A stretch of DNA of 64,000 nt. It comes from Streptomyces pseudovenezuelae (GTDB taxonomy: Bacteria > Actinomycetota > Actinomycetes > Streptomycetales > Streptomycetaceae). Below the pieces are notes generated by a model. It was given only the letters and a program-made list of their open reading frames with translations. It had not been told where the DNA came from and did no database searches. Shown here in pieces: positions 42,913 to 51,750 of the stretch. The position numbers and the translations under genes were made by a program. The stretch is from assembly GCF_001513955.1 (NCBI RefSeq), contig NZ_KQ948149.1:815690-879689 (forward strand), given 5' to 3'. The stretch's first letter is position 1. The number at the start of each line of letters is the position of its first letter.

Positions 42913-43965
42913 ATGCCACAGCCCACGAGCCGCTTCACCAGTCGCAGAGGTCTGCTCTTCGGGACCGCCGCCGTCGGGGCCGGTGCCCTCCTCGCAGGTT
43001 GCACCAGCAACGACTCCGGCGACGACGAGCCGGCCGCGAACGACCAGCCCGCGGCCTCCGACTCGCCCGGCAAGCCCGTCACCATCGGCTTCGCCGGACC
43101 GCAGGCCGACCACGGCTGGCTCAACGCGATCAACGACAACGCCAAGAACCGGGCCAAGAAGTACTCGGACGTCACCCTGGAGATCACCGAGGGCTCCAAC
43201 GACACCGCCCAGCAGATCGGCCAGATCGAGACCCTGATCAACAAGAAGGTCGACGTGCTGGTCGTCCTGCCCGCGGACGGCAAGGCCCTCACCCAGGTCG
43301 GCCTCAAGGCGATGCGCGCCGGGATCCCGGTCGTGAACCTGGACCGCATCTTCAACACCCCCCAGGCGTACCGCTGTTGGATCGGCGGCGACAACTACGG
43401 CATGGGCCTCAACGCCGGCCACTACATCGGCGGGAAGCTCAAGGGGAAGTCGAACGCCAAGGTCATCGAACTGGCCGGACTCGACAACCTGGAACTCACC
43501 AAGCAGCGCACCAAGGGCTTCGACGACGCCCTGAAGAACTACCCCAACGTGCGCAAGGTGGCCCGCCAGGCCGCCGAGTTCACGGTGGAGTCCGGGCAGG
43601 CCAAGATGGCCCAGCTCCTGCAGGCCCAGTCGAGCTTCGACGCGCTGTGGAACCACGACGACGACCAGGGCGTGGGCGCGCTGCGCGCCATCGACCAGGC
43701 CGGCCGCGAGGACTTCCTGATGGTCGGCGGCGCGGGCGCGCTGTCCGCCTTCCAGGCCATCAAGCAGGACAACGGCGTCCTCAAGGCCACCGTCCTCTAC
43801 CCGCCGACCATGGCCGCCTCCGCGATCGACCTCGCCCGCGCCCTCGGCCAGTCCAAGGGCATCGGCGGCCTCGCCGAGTTCGAGATCCCGGCCTCGCTCA
43901 CCCTCTACTCGGCCGTCGTCGACAAGACCAACGTCGACCAGTACATGTCCACCGGCTTCAAGTGA
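42913..43965 (+). CDS. Sugar-binding lipoprotein of the ABC importer
   Basis: 350 residues from ATG 42913. Signal with both a twin-arginine (TSRRGLLFG) and a lipobox (ALLAGC), suggesting Tat export and lipid anchoring. A Ser/Asp/Pro-rich spacer precedes a type I periplasmic-binding fold: GFAGPQADHGWLNAINDNAK, NKKVDVLVVLPADGKALTQV, AGIPVVNLDRIF and WNHDDDQGVGALRAI match ribose/galactose/inositol binding proteins. It is followed by tandem hairpins that may keep its mRNA level above that of the downstream genes. Confidence 0.93.
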   Translation: MPQPTSRFTSRRGLLFGTAAVGAGALLAGCTSNDSGDDEPAANDQPAASDSPGKPVTIGFAGPQADHGWLNAINDNAKNRAKKYSDVTLEITEGSNDTAQQIGQIETLINKKVDVLVVLPADGKALTQVGLKAMRAGIPVVNLDRIFNTPQAYRCWIGGDNYGMGLNAGHYIGGKLKGKSNAKVIELAGLDNLELTKQRTKGFDDALKNYPNVRKVARQAAEFTVESGQAKMAQLLQAQSSFDALWNHDDDQGVGALRAIDQAGREDFLMVGGAGALSAFQAIKQDNGVLKATVLYPPTMAASAIDLARALGQSKGIGGLAEFEIPASLTLYSAVVDKTNVDQYMSTGFK

Positions 43966-43976
43966 GGCGTCCCGAT

Positions 43977-44023
43977 CCGGGGCCTGCCTTACGCCCCGGC
44001 CCGGGGCCTGCCTTACGCCCCGG
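43977..44023 (+). repeat. Two tandem identical stem-loops after the binding-protein gene
   Basis: A 23-base unit CCGGGGC-CTGCCTTA-CGCCCCGG is repeated exactly at 43977-43999 and 44001-44023. Each forms a 7-8-bp hairpin. They lie 12 bp past the binding-protein stop and inside the operon, fitting a partial terminator or 3' mRNA stabiliser. Confidence 0.72.
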
Positions 44024-44119
44024 CCGGGCCGTCCCGAAGGGCAGGTCCCAGGAGCCCGGTTCGTCGACGGACCGGGCTGCACCCCCCACCGCGCCACGAC
44101 GACGAGGAGGACATCGCGC

Positions 44120-45322
44120 ATGGCACAGCCGCAGCAGTCAGAAGAGGCCGAGGTGCCGTCGCTCCGGGTCGGCATGGTCGGCTACGCCTTCATGGGCGCC
44201 GCCCACTCCCAGGGCTGGCGGACCGTCGGACGCGTCTTCGACCTGCCCCGCCGCCCGGTGCTCGCCGCGGTCTGCGGACGGGACGCGGACGCCGTGCGCC
44301 GGGCCGCCGACCGGCACGGCTGGGCCGCCGCCGAGACCGACTGGCGGGTGCTGATCGAGCGGGACGACGTCGACCTCGTCGACATCTGCACCCCCGGCGA
44401 CAGTCACGCCGAGATCGCCGTCGCCGCACTCGCGGCCGGCAAGCACGTGCTGTGCGAGAAGCCCCTCGCGAACACCGTCGAAGAGGCCCAGGTGATGACC
44501 CGCGCGGCCGAAGAGGCTTGCCAGCGCGGGCAGTTGGCGATGGTCGGCTTCAACTACCGCAGGGTGCCGGCCACCGCGCTGGCCCGGCGGATGGTGGACG
44601 ATGGGCGGCTGGGAACGCTGCGGCACGTCCGGGTGACCTACCTTCAGGACTGGCTCGTGGACCCGCAGTTCCCGCTGACCTGGCGGCTGCGCAGGGAACA
44701 GGCCGGCTCGGGCTCGCTCGGCGACCTCGGCGCGCACATCGTCGACCTCGCCCAATACCTGGCGGGAGAACCGCTGGCCGGAGTCTCCGCGCTGACCGAG
44801 ACCTTCGTAAGGGAACGGCCGCTGGCCGGGGGCGCCGTCAAGGGCCTGTCCGCCGTCTCCGGGACCGGCACCGGCCAGGTCACCGTCGACGACGCGGCCC
44901 TGTTCACCGGACGCTTCGCCTCCGGCGCCCTCGCCTCCTTCGAGGCCACCCGCTACGCCACCGGCCGCAAGAACGCGCTGCGCATCGAACTCAACGGCGA
45001 GCGCGGCTCCTTGGCCTTCGACCTCGAACGCCTCAACGAACTCTCCTACCACGACGCCACCGAGCCCGCAACGCACGCCGGCTTCCGCCGCATCCTCGTC
45101 ACCGAGCCCGACCACCCCTACCTGGACGCCTGGTGGCCGCCGGGCCACGGCCTCGGCTACGAGCACACCTTCGTCCACCAGGCCCGCGACCTCGTCCACG
45201 CGATCGCCGAGGGCCGCCGCCCCGACCCCTCCTTCGCCGACGGACTCCAGGTCCAGCGGGTGCTCGCGGCCGTGGAGGAGAGCGCCGAGAAGAACTCCGT
45301 CTACACCCCGATAGCCGTCTGA
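44120..45322 (+). CDS. Gfo/Idh/MocA-family sugar dehydrogenase
   Basis: 400 residues; ATG behind GAGGAGG. Rossmann domain with VGMVGYAFMGAAHSQGW, then VDLVDICTPGDSHAEIAVAALAAGKHVLCEKP (read in pieces: CTPGDSHAEIA and LCEKPLANT, the latter holding the catalytic Lys) and the C-terminal alpha/beta domain with GSGSLGDLGAHIVDLAQYL, whose DxxxH pair is the usual catalytic Asp/His. NAD(P)-dependent oxidation of a sugar or inositol ring hydroxyl, often at C3, is expected. It is the first gene after the importer and is followed by a TIM-barrel isomerase. Confidence 0.92.
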   Translation: MAQPQQSEEAEVPSLRVGMVGYAFMGAAHSQGWRTVGRVFDLPRRPVLAAVCGRDADAVRRAADRHGWAAAETDWRVLIERDDVDLVDICTPGDSHAEIAVAALAAGKHVLCEKPLANTVEEAQVMTRAAEEACQRGQLAMVGFNYRRVPATALARRMVDDGRLGTLRHVRVTYLQDWLVDPQFPLTWRLRREQAGSGSLGDLGAHIVDLAQYLAGEPLAGVSALTETFVRERPLAGGAVKGLSAVSGTGTGQVTVDDAALFTGRFASGALASFEATRYATGRKNALRIELNGERGSLAFDLERLNELSYHDATEPATHAGFRRILVTEPDHPYLDAWWPPGHGLGYEHTFVHQARDLVHAIAEGRRPDPSFADGLQVQRVLAAVEESAEKNSVYTPIAV

Positions 45323-45337
45323 GGAGGCTCCGAAAAG

Positions 45338-46342
45338 ATGCCGCGTCAGTTCACGCTCTTCACCGGCCAGTGGGCCGACCTCCCCCTCGAAGAGGTCTGC
45401 CGACTCGCCCGCGACTTCGGCTACGACGGACTCGAACTCGCCTGCTGGGGCGACCACTTCGAGGTCGACAAGGCGCTGGCCGACCCGTCCTATCCGGACT
45501 CCCGGCGCGCCCTGCTCGACAAGTACGGCCTCAAGTGCTGGGCGATCTCCAACCACCTGGTCGGCCAGGCCGTCTGCGACGCCATCATCGACGAACGCCA
45601 CCGGGCCATCCTGCCCGGCGAGGTGTGGGCCGACGGCGACCCGGAGGGCGTCCGGCAGCGGGCCGCCGACCGGATGAAGGACACCGCACGGGCCGCCCGC
45701 GCCTTCGGCGTCGACACCGTCATCGGCTTCACCGGCTCCGCCATCTGGCACCTGGTCGCCATGTTCCCGCCCGCCCCCGAGTCGATGATCGACCGCGGCT
45801 ACGAGGACTTCGCCGAGCGCTGGAACCCCATCCTCGACGTCTTCGACACGGAGGGCGTGCGGTTCGCGCACGAGGTCCACCCGAGCGAGATCGCCTACGA
45901 CTACTGGACCACACAGCGCGCGGTGGAGGCGGTCGGCGGCCGGGCGGCCTTCGGACTTAACTTCGACCCCTCCCACTTCGTGTGGCAGGACCTCGACCCG
46001 GTCGGCTTCCTGTGGGACTTCCGCGACCGGATCTACCACGTCGACTGCAAGGAAGCCCGCAAGCGCCTCGACGGCCGCAACGGCCGCCTCGGCTCCCATC
46101 TGCCCTGGGGCGACCCGCGTCGCGGCTGGGACTTCGTCTCCGCGGGCCACGGTGACGTCCCCTGGGAGGACGTCTTCCGCATGCTGCGATCCATCGACTA
46201 CGAGGGCCCGATCTCGGTCGAGTGGGAGGACGCCGGCATGGACCGGCTCCAGGGCGCGCCCGAGGCACTGAACCGACTCAAGGCATACGACTTCGAGCCC
46301 CCGTCGGCCTCCTTCGACGCGGCGTTCGGCGGCAACGAGTAA
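45338..46342 (+). CDS. Xylose-isomerase-like TIM-barrel sugar isomerase/epimerase
   Basis: 334 residues of the AP-endonuclease-2/IolE-IolH type. Metal-ligand pattern: VRFAHEVHPSEIAYDY, NFDPSHFVWQDLDP, YHVDCKEARKRL and a terminal SVEWEDAGMD, giving the Glu/Asp/His set of a divalent-metal site. It starts 15 bp after the dehydrogenase stop with GAGGAGG. With Gfo/Idh partners, these enzymes usually epimerise or isomerise keto-sugars or keto-inositols. This supports a cytosolic keto-sugar pathway fed by the ABC importer. Confidence 0.88.
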   Translation: MPRQFTLFTGQWADLPLEEVCRLARDFGYDGLELACWGDHFEVDKALADPSYPDSRRALLDKYGLKCWAISNHLVGQAVCDAIIDERHRAILPGEVWADGDPEGVRQRAADRMKDTARAARAFGVDTVIGFTGSAIWHLVAMFPPAPESMIDRGYEDFAERWNPILDVFDTEGVRFAHEVHPSEIAYDYWTTQRAVEAVGGRAAFGLNFDPSHFVWQDLDPVGFLWDFRDRIYHVDCKEARKRLDGRNGRLGSHLPWGDPRRGWDFVSAGHGDVPWEDVFRMLRSIDYEGPISVEWEDAGMDRLQGAPEALNRLKAYDFEPPSASFDAAFGGNE

Positions 46343-46427
46343 GCCGCACCCGCCAGTTCCGGGATGACGGCGCATCCCGGCGTTACCCGCACTCACCCGT
46401 ACGACCGGCCCCTTTCTGGAGGCATCC

Positions 46428-48938
46428 GTGCACGGGAAAGACCGCACCACCCCGACCGACAGAATCGAGACCCACAGACGACGCGCCCCCTGGCGCAGGG
46501 CGGCGGCCCTGCTCACCGGCCTCCTGCTGGCCGGCGCCTCCCTCTCCCTCACCGCTCCCCAGGCCGGCGCAGCCGTCGCCGGCGAGGGAACCGCCACCGC
46601 GGCCGCCGCCGAGGATTTCCAGCAGGTCACCCTCGCCAAGGGCGAACCCGAGGTCGGCGAGCCCATGTCGCTCGCCGTCCTCCCGGACCGCTCGGTCCTG
46701 CACACCTCCCGCGACGGCGAACTGCGCATCACCGACGCGGCCGGCACCACCCGCCTCGCCGGAAAACTCGACGTCTACTCCCACGACGAAGAGGGCCTCC
46801 AAGGCGTCGGCGTCGACCCGCAGTTCACCACCAACCGCTTCATCTACCTGTACTACGCACCCCCGTTGAACACCCCGGCGGGCGACGCCCCCGAGACCGG
46901 CACCGCGGCCGACTTCGCCCCCTTCGACGGCGTCAACCGGCTCTCCCGGTTCGTCCTGAACACCGACGGCACCCTCGACGCCGCCAGCGAGACGAAGATC
47001 ATCGACATTCCGGCCACCCGCGGCATCTGCTGCCACGTCGGCGGCGACATCGACTTCGACGCGGCCGGCAACCTCTACCTGTCGACGGGCGACGACTCCA
47101 ACCCCTTCCAGTCCGACGGGTTCACCCCCATCGACGAACGCGCGAACCGCAACCCGGCCTTCGACGCCCAGCGCAGCGCCGGCAACACCAACGACCTGCG
47201 CGGCAAGATCCTCCGCATCAAGGTCAACGCCGACGGCTCGTACGCCATCCCGGACGGCAACCTCTTCGCGCCCGGCACGGACAAGACCCGGCCCGAGATC
47301 TACGCCATGGGCTTCCGCAACCCGTTCCGCTTCAGCGTCGACAAGGCGACGGGCATCGTCTACGTCGGTGACTACGGCCCCGACGCCGGTGCCGCCGACC
47401 CGGCCCGAGGCCCCGCCGGACAGGTCGAGTTCGCGCGCGTGACCGGCCCCGGCAACTTCGGCTGGCCGTACTGCACGGGCGACAACGACGCCTATGTGGA
47501 CTACGACTTCGCCACCGGCACCTCCGGCGCGTCCTTCGACTGCGCCGCGCCGAAGAACAACTCCCCGCACAACACCGGCCTCACCGACCTTCCCCCGGCG
47601 CAGGCCGCCTGGATCCCCTACGACGGCGGATCGGTCCCCGAGTTCGGCACCGGCTCCGAGTCGCCGATGGGCGGCCCGGTCTACCACTACGACGCCTCAC
47701 TCGACTCGCCGGTGAAGTTCCCCGAGGCCTACGACGGCGACTTCTTCGCCGGGGAGTTCGGCCGCCGCTGGATCAAGCGCATCACCAGCGACGACAACGG
47801 CACCGTCCAGTCGATCAACGACATTCCCTGGACCGGCACCCAGGTGATGGACATGGCCTTCGGCCCCGACGGCGCGCTGTACGTCCTCGACTACGGCGTC
47901 TCCTGGTTCGGCGGCGACGAGAACTCCGCCCTGTACCGCATCGAGAACGCCACCGACGGCCACTCCCCGGTCGCCCAGGCGGCGGCCGACCGCACGTCCG
48001 GACAGGCACCGCTGCGGGTGCGGTTCTCCTCCGAGGGCACCAGCGACCAGGACGGTGACGCCCTCACCTACAGCTGGGACTTCGGCGACGGCGGCACGTC
48101 CACGGCGGCGAACCCGGCACACACGTACAAGAAGAACGGCACCTACACCGCGACCCTGACCGCGAAGGACCCGAGCGGCCGCACCGGCAGCGCCAGCGTC
48201 CAGATCGTCGTCGGCAACACCGCACCCAAGGTGACGCTCGAACTCCCGCAGGACGGCCAGCTGTTCAGCTTCGGTGACGCGATCCCGTTCAAGGTGCGGG
48301 TGAGCGACCCCGAGGACGGCCGGCCCATCGACTGCGCCAAGGTCAAGGTCACCTTCGTCCTCGGCCACGACAGCCACGGCCACCCCGTCACCTCCGCCGA
48401 CGGCTGCACCGGCACCCTCCAGACCAGCGCCGACGGCGGCCACGACGAGGACGCCAACATCTTCGGCGTGATGGACGCCGAGTACACCGACAACGGCGGC
48501 GGCGGCCAGGCCCCGCTGACCACCCACGACCAGAGCGTCCTGCAGCCCAGGCACCGCCAGGCCGAGCACTTCGGCACCGGCTCCGGCGTCTCCGTCATCG
48601 CCAAGGACACGGCACACGGCGGCAACACGGTCGGCGACATCAACAACGGTGACTGGATCTCCTTCAAGCCGTACGTCCTGAGCAACGCCAAGTCGGTCAC
48701 CGCGCGCGTGTCCTCGGGCGGCACCGGCGGCACGCTGGAGATCCGCGCGGGGTCCGCGACCGGCACCCTGCTCGGCAAGGCGACCGTGCCGGTGACCGGC
48801 GGCTGGGAGACCTTCCAGGACGTCACCGCCAACCTGTCCAAAGCACCCACGGGCACCACCACGCTCTACCTGGTCTTCAAGGGGAGCGGCACCGGCGCCC
48901 TGTTCGACGTGGACGACTTCACCTTCACGACCGGCTGA
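46428..48938 (+). CDS. Secreted PQQ-dependent sugar dehydrogenase with PKD and CBM6-like domains
   Basis: 836 residues from GTG 46428 behind TGGAGG. Signal peptide with Arg-rich n-region (to about 48), GSDH-type propeller (about 65-510) with EEGLQGVGVDPQF, ICCHVGGDIDFDAAGNLYLS, MGFRNPFRFSVD and PDGALYVLDYG; PKD domain (about 520-600, YSWDFGDGGTSTAANPAHTY); a Cys-containing beta module (about 605-690); and a C-terminal CBM6-type domain (about 705-836). It would oxidise extracellular glycosides, possibly to 3-keto forms, upstream of uptake. It lies in the same strand and operon as the importer. Confidence 0.88.
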   Translation: MHGKDRTTPTDRIETHRRRAPWRRAAALLTGLLLAGASLSLTAPQAGAAVAGEGTATAAAAEDFQQVTLAKGEPEVGEPMSLAVLPDRSVLHTSRDGELRITDAAGTTRLAGKLDVYSHDEEGLQGVGVDPQFTTNRFIYLYYAPPLNTPAGDAPETGTAADFAPFDGVNRLSRFVLNTDGTLDAASETKIIDIPATRGICCHVGGDIDFDAAGNLYLSTGDDSNPFQSDGFTPIDERANRNPAFDAQRSAGNTNDLRGKILRIKVNADGSYAIPDGNLFAPGTDKTRPEIYAMGFRNPFRFSVDKATGIVYVGDYGPDAGAADPARGPAGQVEFARVTGPGNFGWPYCTGDNDAYVDYDFATGTSGASFDCAAPKNNSPHNTGLTDLPPAQAAWIPYDGGSVPEFGTGSESPMGGPVYHYDASLDSPVKFPEAYDGDFFAGEFGRRWIKRITSDDNGTVQSINDIPWTGTQVMDMAFGPDGALYVLDYGVSWFGGDENSALYRIENATDGHSPVAQAAADRTSGQAPLRVRFSSEGTSDQDGDALTYSWDFGDGGTSTAANPAHTYKKNGTYTATLTAKDPSGRTGSASVQIVVGNTAPKVTLELPQDGQLFSFGDAIPFKVRVSDPEDGRPIDCAKVKVTFVLGHDSHGHPVTSADGCTGTLQTSADGGHDEDANIFGVMDAEYTDNGGGGQAPLTTHDQSVLQPRHRQAEHFGTGSGVSVIAKDTAHGGNTVGDINNGDWISFKPYVLSNAKSVTARVSSGGTGGTLEIRAGSATGTLLGKATVPVTGGWETFQDVTANLSKAPTGTTTLYLVFKGSGTGALFDVDDFTFTTG

Positions 48939-48952
48939 GAGGAGGGGCACGC

Positions 48953-50296
48953 ATGAACACAACCGGACGATGGACGGCGGCAGTTGTGGGAGCCGCACTG
49001 CTCCTCGGCTGCGTCTCGCAACCCGCCGTGTCGCACTCCGCCGACACCGAACGGGTGCTGGTCTTCTCCAAGACGGCCGGCTTCCGGCACGACTCGATTC
49101 CCGACGGTGTCGCCGCGGTGAAGCAGCTCGGTGAGACCGGCGGCTTCACGGTCGACGCCACCGAGGACGCGAACGCGTTCACCCCGAAAAACCTGCGCCG
49201 GTACGACGCGGTCGTGTTCCTCTCCACCACCGGCGACGTCCTCGACCCCACCCAACAACGGGCGTTCGAGGGCTACATCCGGCAGGGCGGCGGATACGTC
49301 GGCATCCACGCGGCCGCCGACACCGAGTACGACTGGGCGTTCTACGGCGGCCTCGTCGGCGCCTGGTTCCAGTCGCACCCGGCGATCCAGCCGGCCACGG
49401 TGGTGGTCGAGGACCGGGCCCACCCGTCCACGTCGGAGCTGTCACCGACGTGGAACCGCACCGACGAGTGGTACAACTACCGTTCCGATCCCAGGGAACA
49501 GGTCCACGTCCTGGCCGCCCTCGACGAGTCGTCGTACACCGGCGGCACGATGAACGGCGACCACCCGATCGCCTGGTGCCAGGACTACCAGGGCGGCCGG
49601 GCCTTCTACACCGGCCTCGGCCACACCAAGGAGTCGTACGCCGACCCCGCCTTCCGCGGCCACCTGCTGGGCGCGATCCGGTACGCGACCGGCGACGCAC
49701 AGGCCGACTGCCGGCCGGAGAACGGCTACCGGCCCCTCTTCGACGGCACCGCCGAGTCGCTGGCCGACTGGCGACAGGCGGGCCCGGGCTCCTTCATCCG
49801 CTCCGACGACGGCACGCTCACCTCGTCCGGCGGCATGGGGATGCTCTGGTACGCCGGCCAGGACCTCGGGTCGTACTCCCTCAAGCTCGACTGGAGGATG
49901 GCGGGCGCCGCCGGGGACGACAACTCCGGCGTGTTCGTGGGCTTCCCGCCCTCGGACGACCCCTGGTCCGCCGTGGACAACGGCTACGAGATCCAGATCG
50001 ACGCCACCGACGTACCCGAGAAGACGACAGGGTCCGTCTACGGATTCCGCTCCGCCGACCTGAGGAAGCGCGACCGTGCGCTGAATCCGCCGGGGGAGTG
50101 GAACACGTACGAGATCCGGGTGGAGGGGGAGCGCCTGCGCGTCTGGCTCAACGGTGTGAAGATCAACGATTTCACCAACACCGATCCGGCCCGGAGCCTG
50201 CGTGACGGACATGTCGGCATCCAGAACCACGGAGCCGACGACCGGGTGTCGTTCCGCGACATCCGGATCAAGGAACTGCCCGTCAAGGGCGGCTGA
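48953..50296 (+). CDS. ThuA-like + 3-keto-disaccharide hydrolase (DUF1080) fusion lipoprotein
   Basis: 447 residues; the N-terminus has a lipobox-like LLLGC, so it may be anchored outside the membrane. A ThuA-like class I glutamine-amidotransferase fold spans about 35-245 (VLVFSKTAGFRHDSIP, GGGYVGIHAAADTEYDW, GGRAFYTGLGHTKESY). A DUF1080/3-keto-disaccharide hydrolase jelly roll spans about 253-443 (YRPLFDGTAESLADWR, DDNSGVFVGFP, GYEIQID, GHVGIQNHG). DUF1080 domains cleave glycosides already oxidised at C3, which matches the PQQ dehydrogenase gene 14 bp upstream. A strong terminator follows. Confidence 0.9.
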   Translation: MNTTGRWTAAVVGAALLLGCVSQPAVSHSADTERVLVFSKTAGFRHDSIPDGVAAVKQLGETGGFTVDATEDANAFTPKNLRRYDAVVFLSTTGDVLDPTQQRAFEGYIRQGGGYVGIHAAADTEYDWAFYGGLVGAWFQSHPAIQPATVVVEDRAHPSTSELSPTWNRTDEWYNYRSDPREQVHVLAALDESSYTGGTMNGDHPIAWCQDYQGGRAFYTGLGHTKESYADPAFRGHLLGAIRYATGDAQADCRPENGYRPLFDGTAESLADWRQAGPGSFIRSDDGTLTSSGGMGMLWYAGQDLGSYSLKLDWRMAGAAGDDNSGVFVGFPPSDDPWSAVDNGYEIQIDATDVPEKTTGSVYGFRSADLRKRDRALNPPGEWNTYEIRVEGERLRVWLNGVKINDFTNTDPARSLRDGHVGIQNHGADDRVSFRDIRIKELPVKGG

Positions 50297-50301
50297 GCGG
50301 C

Positions 50302-50340
50302 GGCGGGCGGGGGACGCCGGACCCCCGCCCGCCGTCTTTT
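50302..50340 (+). terminator. Strong intrinsic terminator after the sugar-oxidation operon
   Basis: GGCGGGCGGGGG and CCCCCGCCCGCC are perfect 12-bp arms around an 8-base loop, followed by GTCTTTT. It begins 5 bp after the ThuA/DUF1080 stop and separates that operon from the ebo-type genes. Confidence 0.9.
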
Positions 50341-50392
50341 CTCCCCGCACTTCCGGGGTTCGCACACGACGCGTTCGACAAGGAGGCTGCCC

Positions 50393-51583
50393 ATGTCCGC
50401 GTCCGATTCCGTACCGCGTGTCGGCGTCTGGCTGATCGGGGCCCGAGGTTCCGTCGCGACGACGGTCGTCGCGGGCTGCGCCGCCATGACCGCGGGTCTG
50501 CACCCGCCGACGGGTCTGGTCACCGAGACCCCGCCCTTCGCCGGGAGTGGCCTGCCCGCCCTGTCCGCCCTTGTCTTCGGCGGCCACGACACGGTGGACT
50601 GCCCCCTGCCCAAACGAGCCGAGGCCCTGGCGGCGGGCGGCGTCCTGCCGCACGGCCTGCCCGCCGCGGTGAGCGCCGAACTCACCGCCGCCGAACGGGA
50701 GATCAGGCCCGGCGGCCCCCTCCCCGGCGACACCAGGACCGAGGAGGACCTGATCGCCGCCTTCGCCGCGGACATCCGGTCCTTCGTACGACGCGGCCGG
50801 CTGGCCCGCGCGGTGGTGGTGAACGTGGCCTCCACCGAACCCGCCCCCACTGGCGAGGCCCTGCCGCCGAGCTCCCTCTACGCGGCGGCGGCCCTGCGCG
50901 CAGGGTGCCCGTACGTGAACTTCACGCCCTCCACGGGCCTGCACCACCCCGCCCTCGCCGGACCGGCCGAGAGCTCCGGCCTGCCCCACGCGGGCCGCGA
51001 CGGCAAGACCGGCCAGACCCTGCTCCGGTCCGTCCTGGGCCCGATGTTCACCCAACGCGCCCTGACGGTCCGGTCCTGGTCCGGCACCAACCTCCTGGGC
51101 GGCGGCGACGGAGCCTCCCTCGCCGACCCGGCGGCCGCCGCGGCGAAGAACGCCGGCAAGGAACGTGTCCTGGCCGACACCCTCGCCGGCACCCCCGAGG
51201 GCGAGGTCCACATCGACGACGTCCCCGCCCTTGGCGACTGGAAGACCGCCTGGGACCACATCGCCTTCGACGGTTTCCTCGGCACCCGCATGATCCTCCA
51301 GACCACCTGGCAGGGCTGCGACTCCGCGCTTGCCGCCCCCCTCGTCCTCGACCTGGCCCGCCTGACCGCCCGCGCACACGAGCGCGGCCTGTCCGGCCCG
51401 CTCGGCGAACTGGGCTTCTACTTCAAGGACCCGGTCGGACCGGGACCTTCGGGACTGGGGGAGCAGTACACGGAGCTGCTGGGGTTCGCGCGACGGCTCC
51501 GGGCACAGCCGGCCGAGGGCGGCCCGGGAGGCGGCCGCAGCGGGACCCCGGCCCACCGCGGCGGCACGGGGGAGCAGCAGTGA
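50393..51583 (+). CDS. Inositol-3-phosphate synthase-like protein of the ebo cluster
   Basis: 396 residues. The NAD-binding N-terminus VGVWLIGARGSVATTVVAG and later VVVNVASTEPAP, YVNFTPSTG, SWSGTNLLGGGDG and AWDHIAFDGFLGTRM blocks match the myo-inositol-1-phosphate synthase superfamily, in the divergent form found beside ebo genes. The reaction may be cyclisation of a sugar phosphate or a related step. The start ATG follows AAGGAGG. The C-terminal 25 residues are Gly/Pro-rich. It heads the ebo operon; its stop overlaps a GTG that opens the short eboC-like frame. Confidence 0.85.
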   Translation: MSASDSVPRVGVWLIGARGSVATTVVAGCAAMTAGLHPPTGLVTETPPFAGSGLPALSALVFGGHDTVDCPLPKRAEALAAGGVLPHGLPAAVSAELTAAEREIRPGGPLPGDTRTEEDLIAAFAADIRSFVRRGRLARAVVVNVASTEPAPTGEALPPSSLYAAAALRAGCPYVNFTPSTGLHHPALAGPAESSGLPHAGRDGKTGQTLLRSVLGPMFTQRALTVRSWSGTNLLGGGDGASLADPAAAAAKNAGKERVLADTLAGTPEGEVHIDDVPALGDWKTAWDHIAFDGFLGTRMILQTTWQGCDSALAAPLVLDLARLTARAHERGLSGPLGELGFYFKDPVGPGPSGLGEQYTELLGFARRLRAQPAEGGPGGGRSGTPAHRGGTGEQQ

Positions 51584-51750
51584 GGGCGGGCAGGGCAGCG
51601 ATGGGTCGCCTGCCCGAGGGCGCGGGTGGGCCGACGACACCGCTGAGCGCCGCCCGCACGGACACCGGGAGCGCGACCGCGACAGCTCTGCCTAGCACCG
51701 CCCTCGCGCCCCTGGCCGGACGCTTCGCGAGAAGGGTGAGCGTCACATGA
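51580..51750 (+). pseudogene. eboC: Probable eboC (UbiA-type prenyltransferase) deletion remnant, 56 codons
   Basis: A short frame from GTG 51580, overlapping the previous stop (GTGA), to a TGA that overlaps the next start (ATGA). It reads mostly low complexity but ends TALAPLAGRFARRVSVT, which looks like the tail of an EboC-type membrane prenyltransferase, normally about 280 residues and encoded at this position. The retained junctions suggest an internal deletion that removed all transmembrane helices. The homology is judged by eye and is tentative. Confidence 0.45.
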
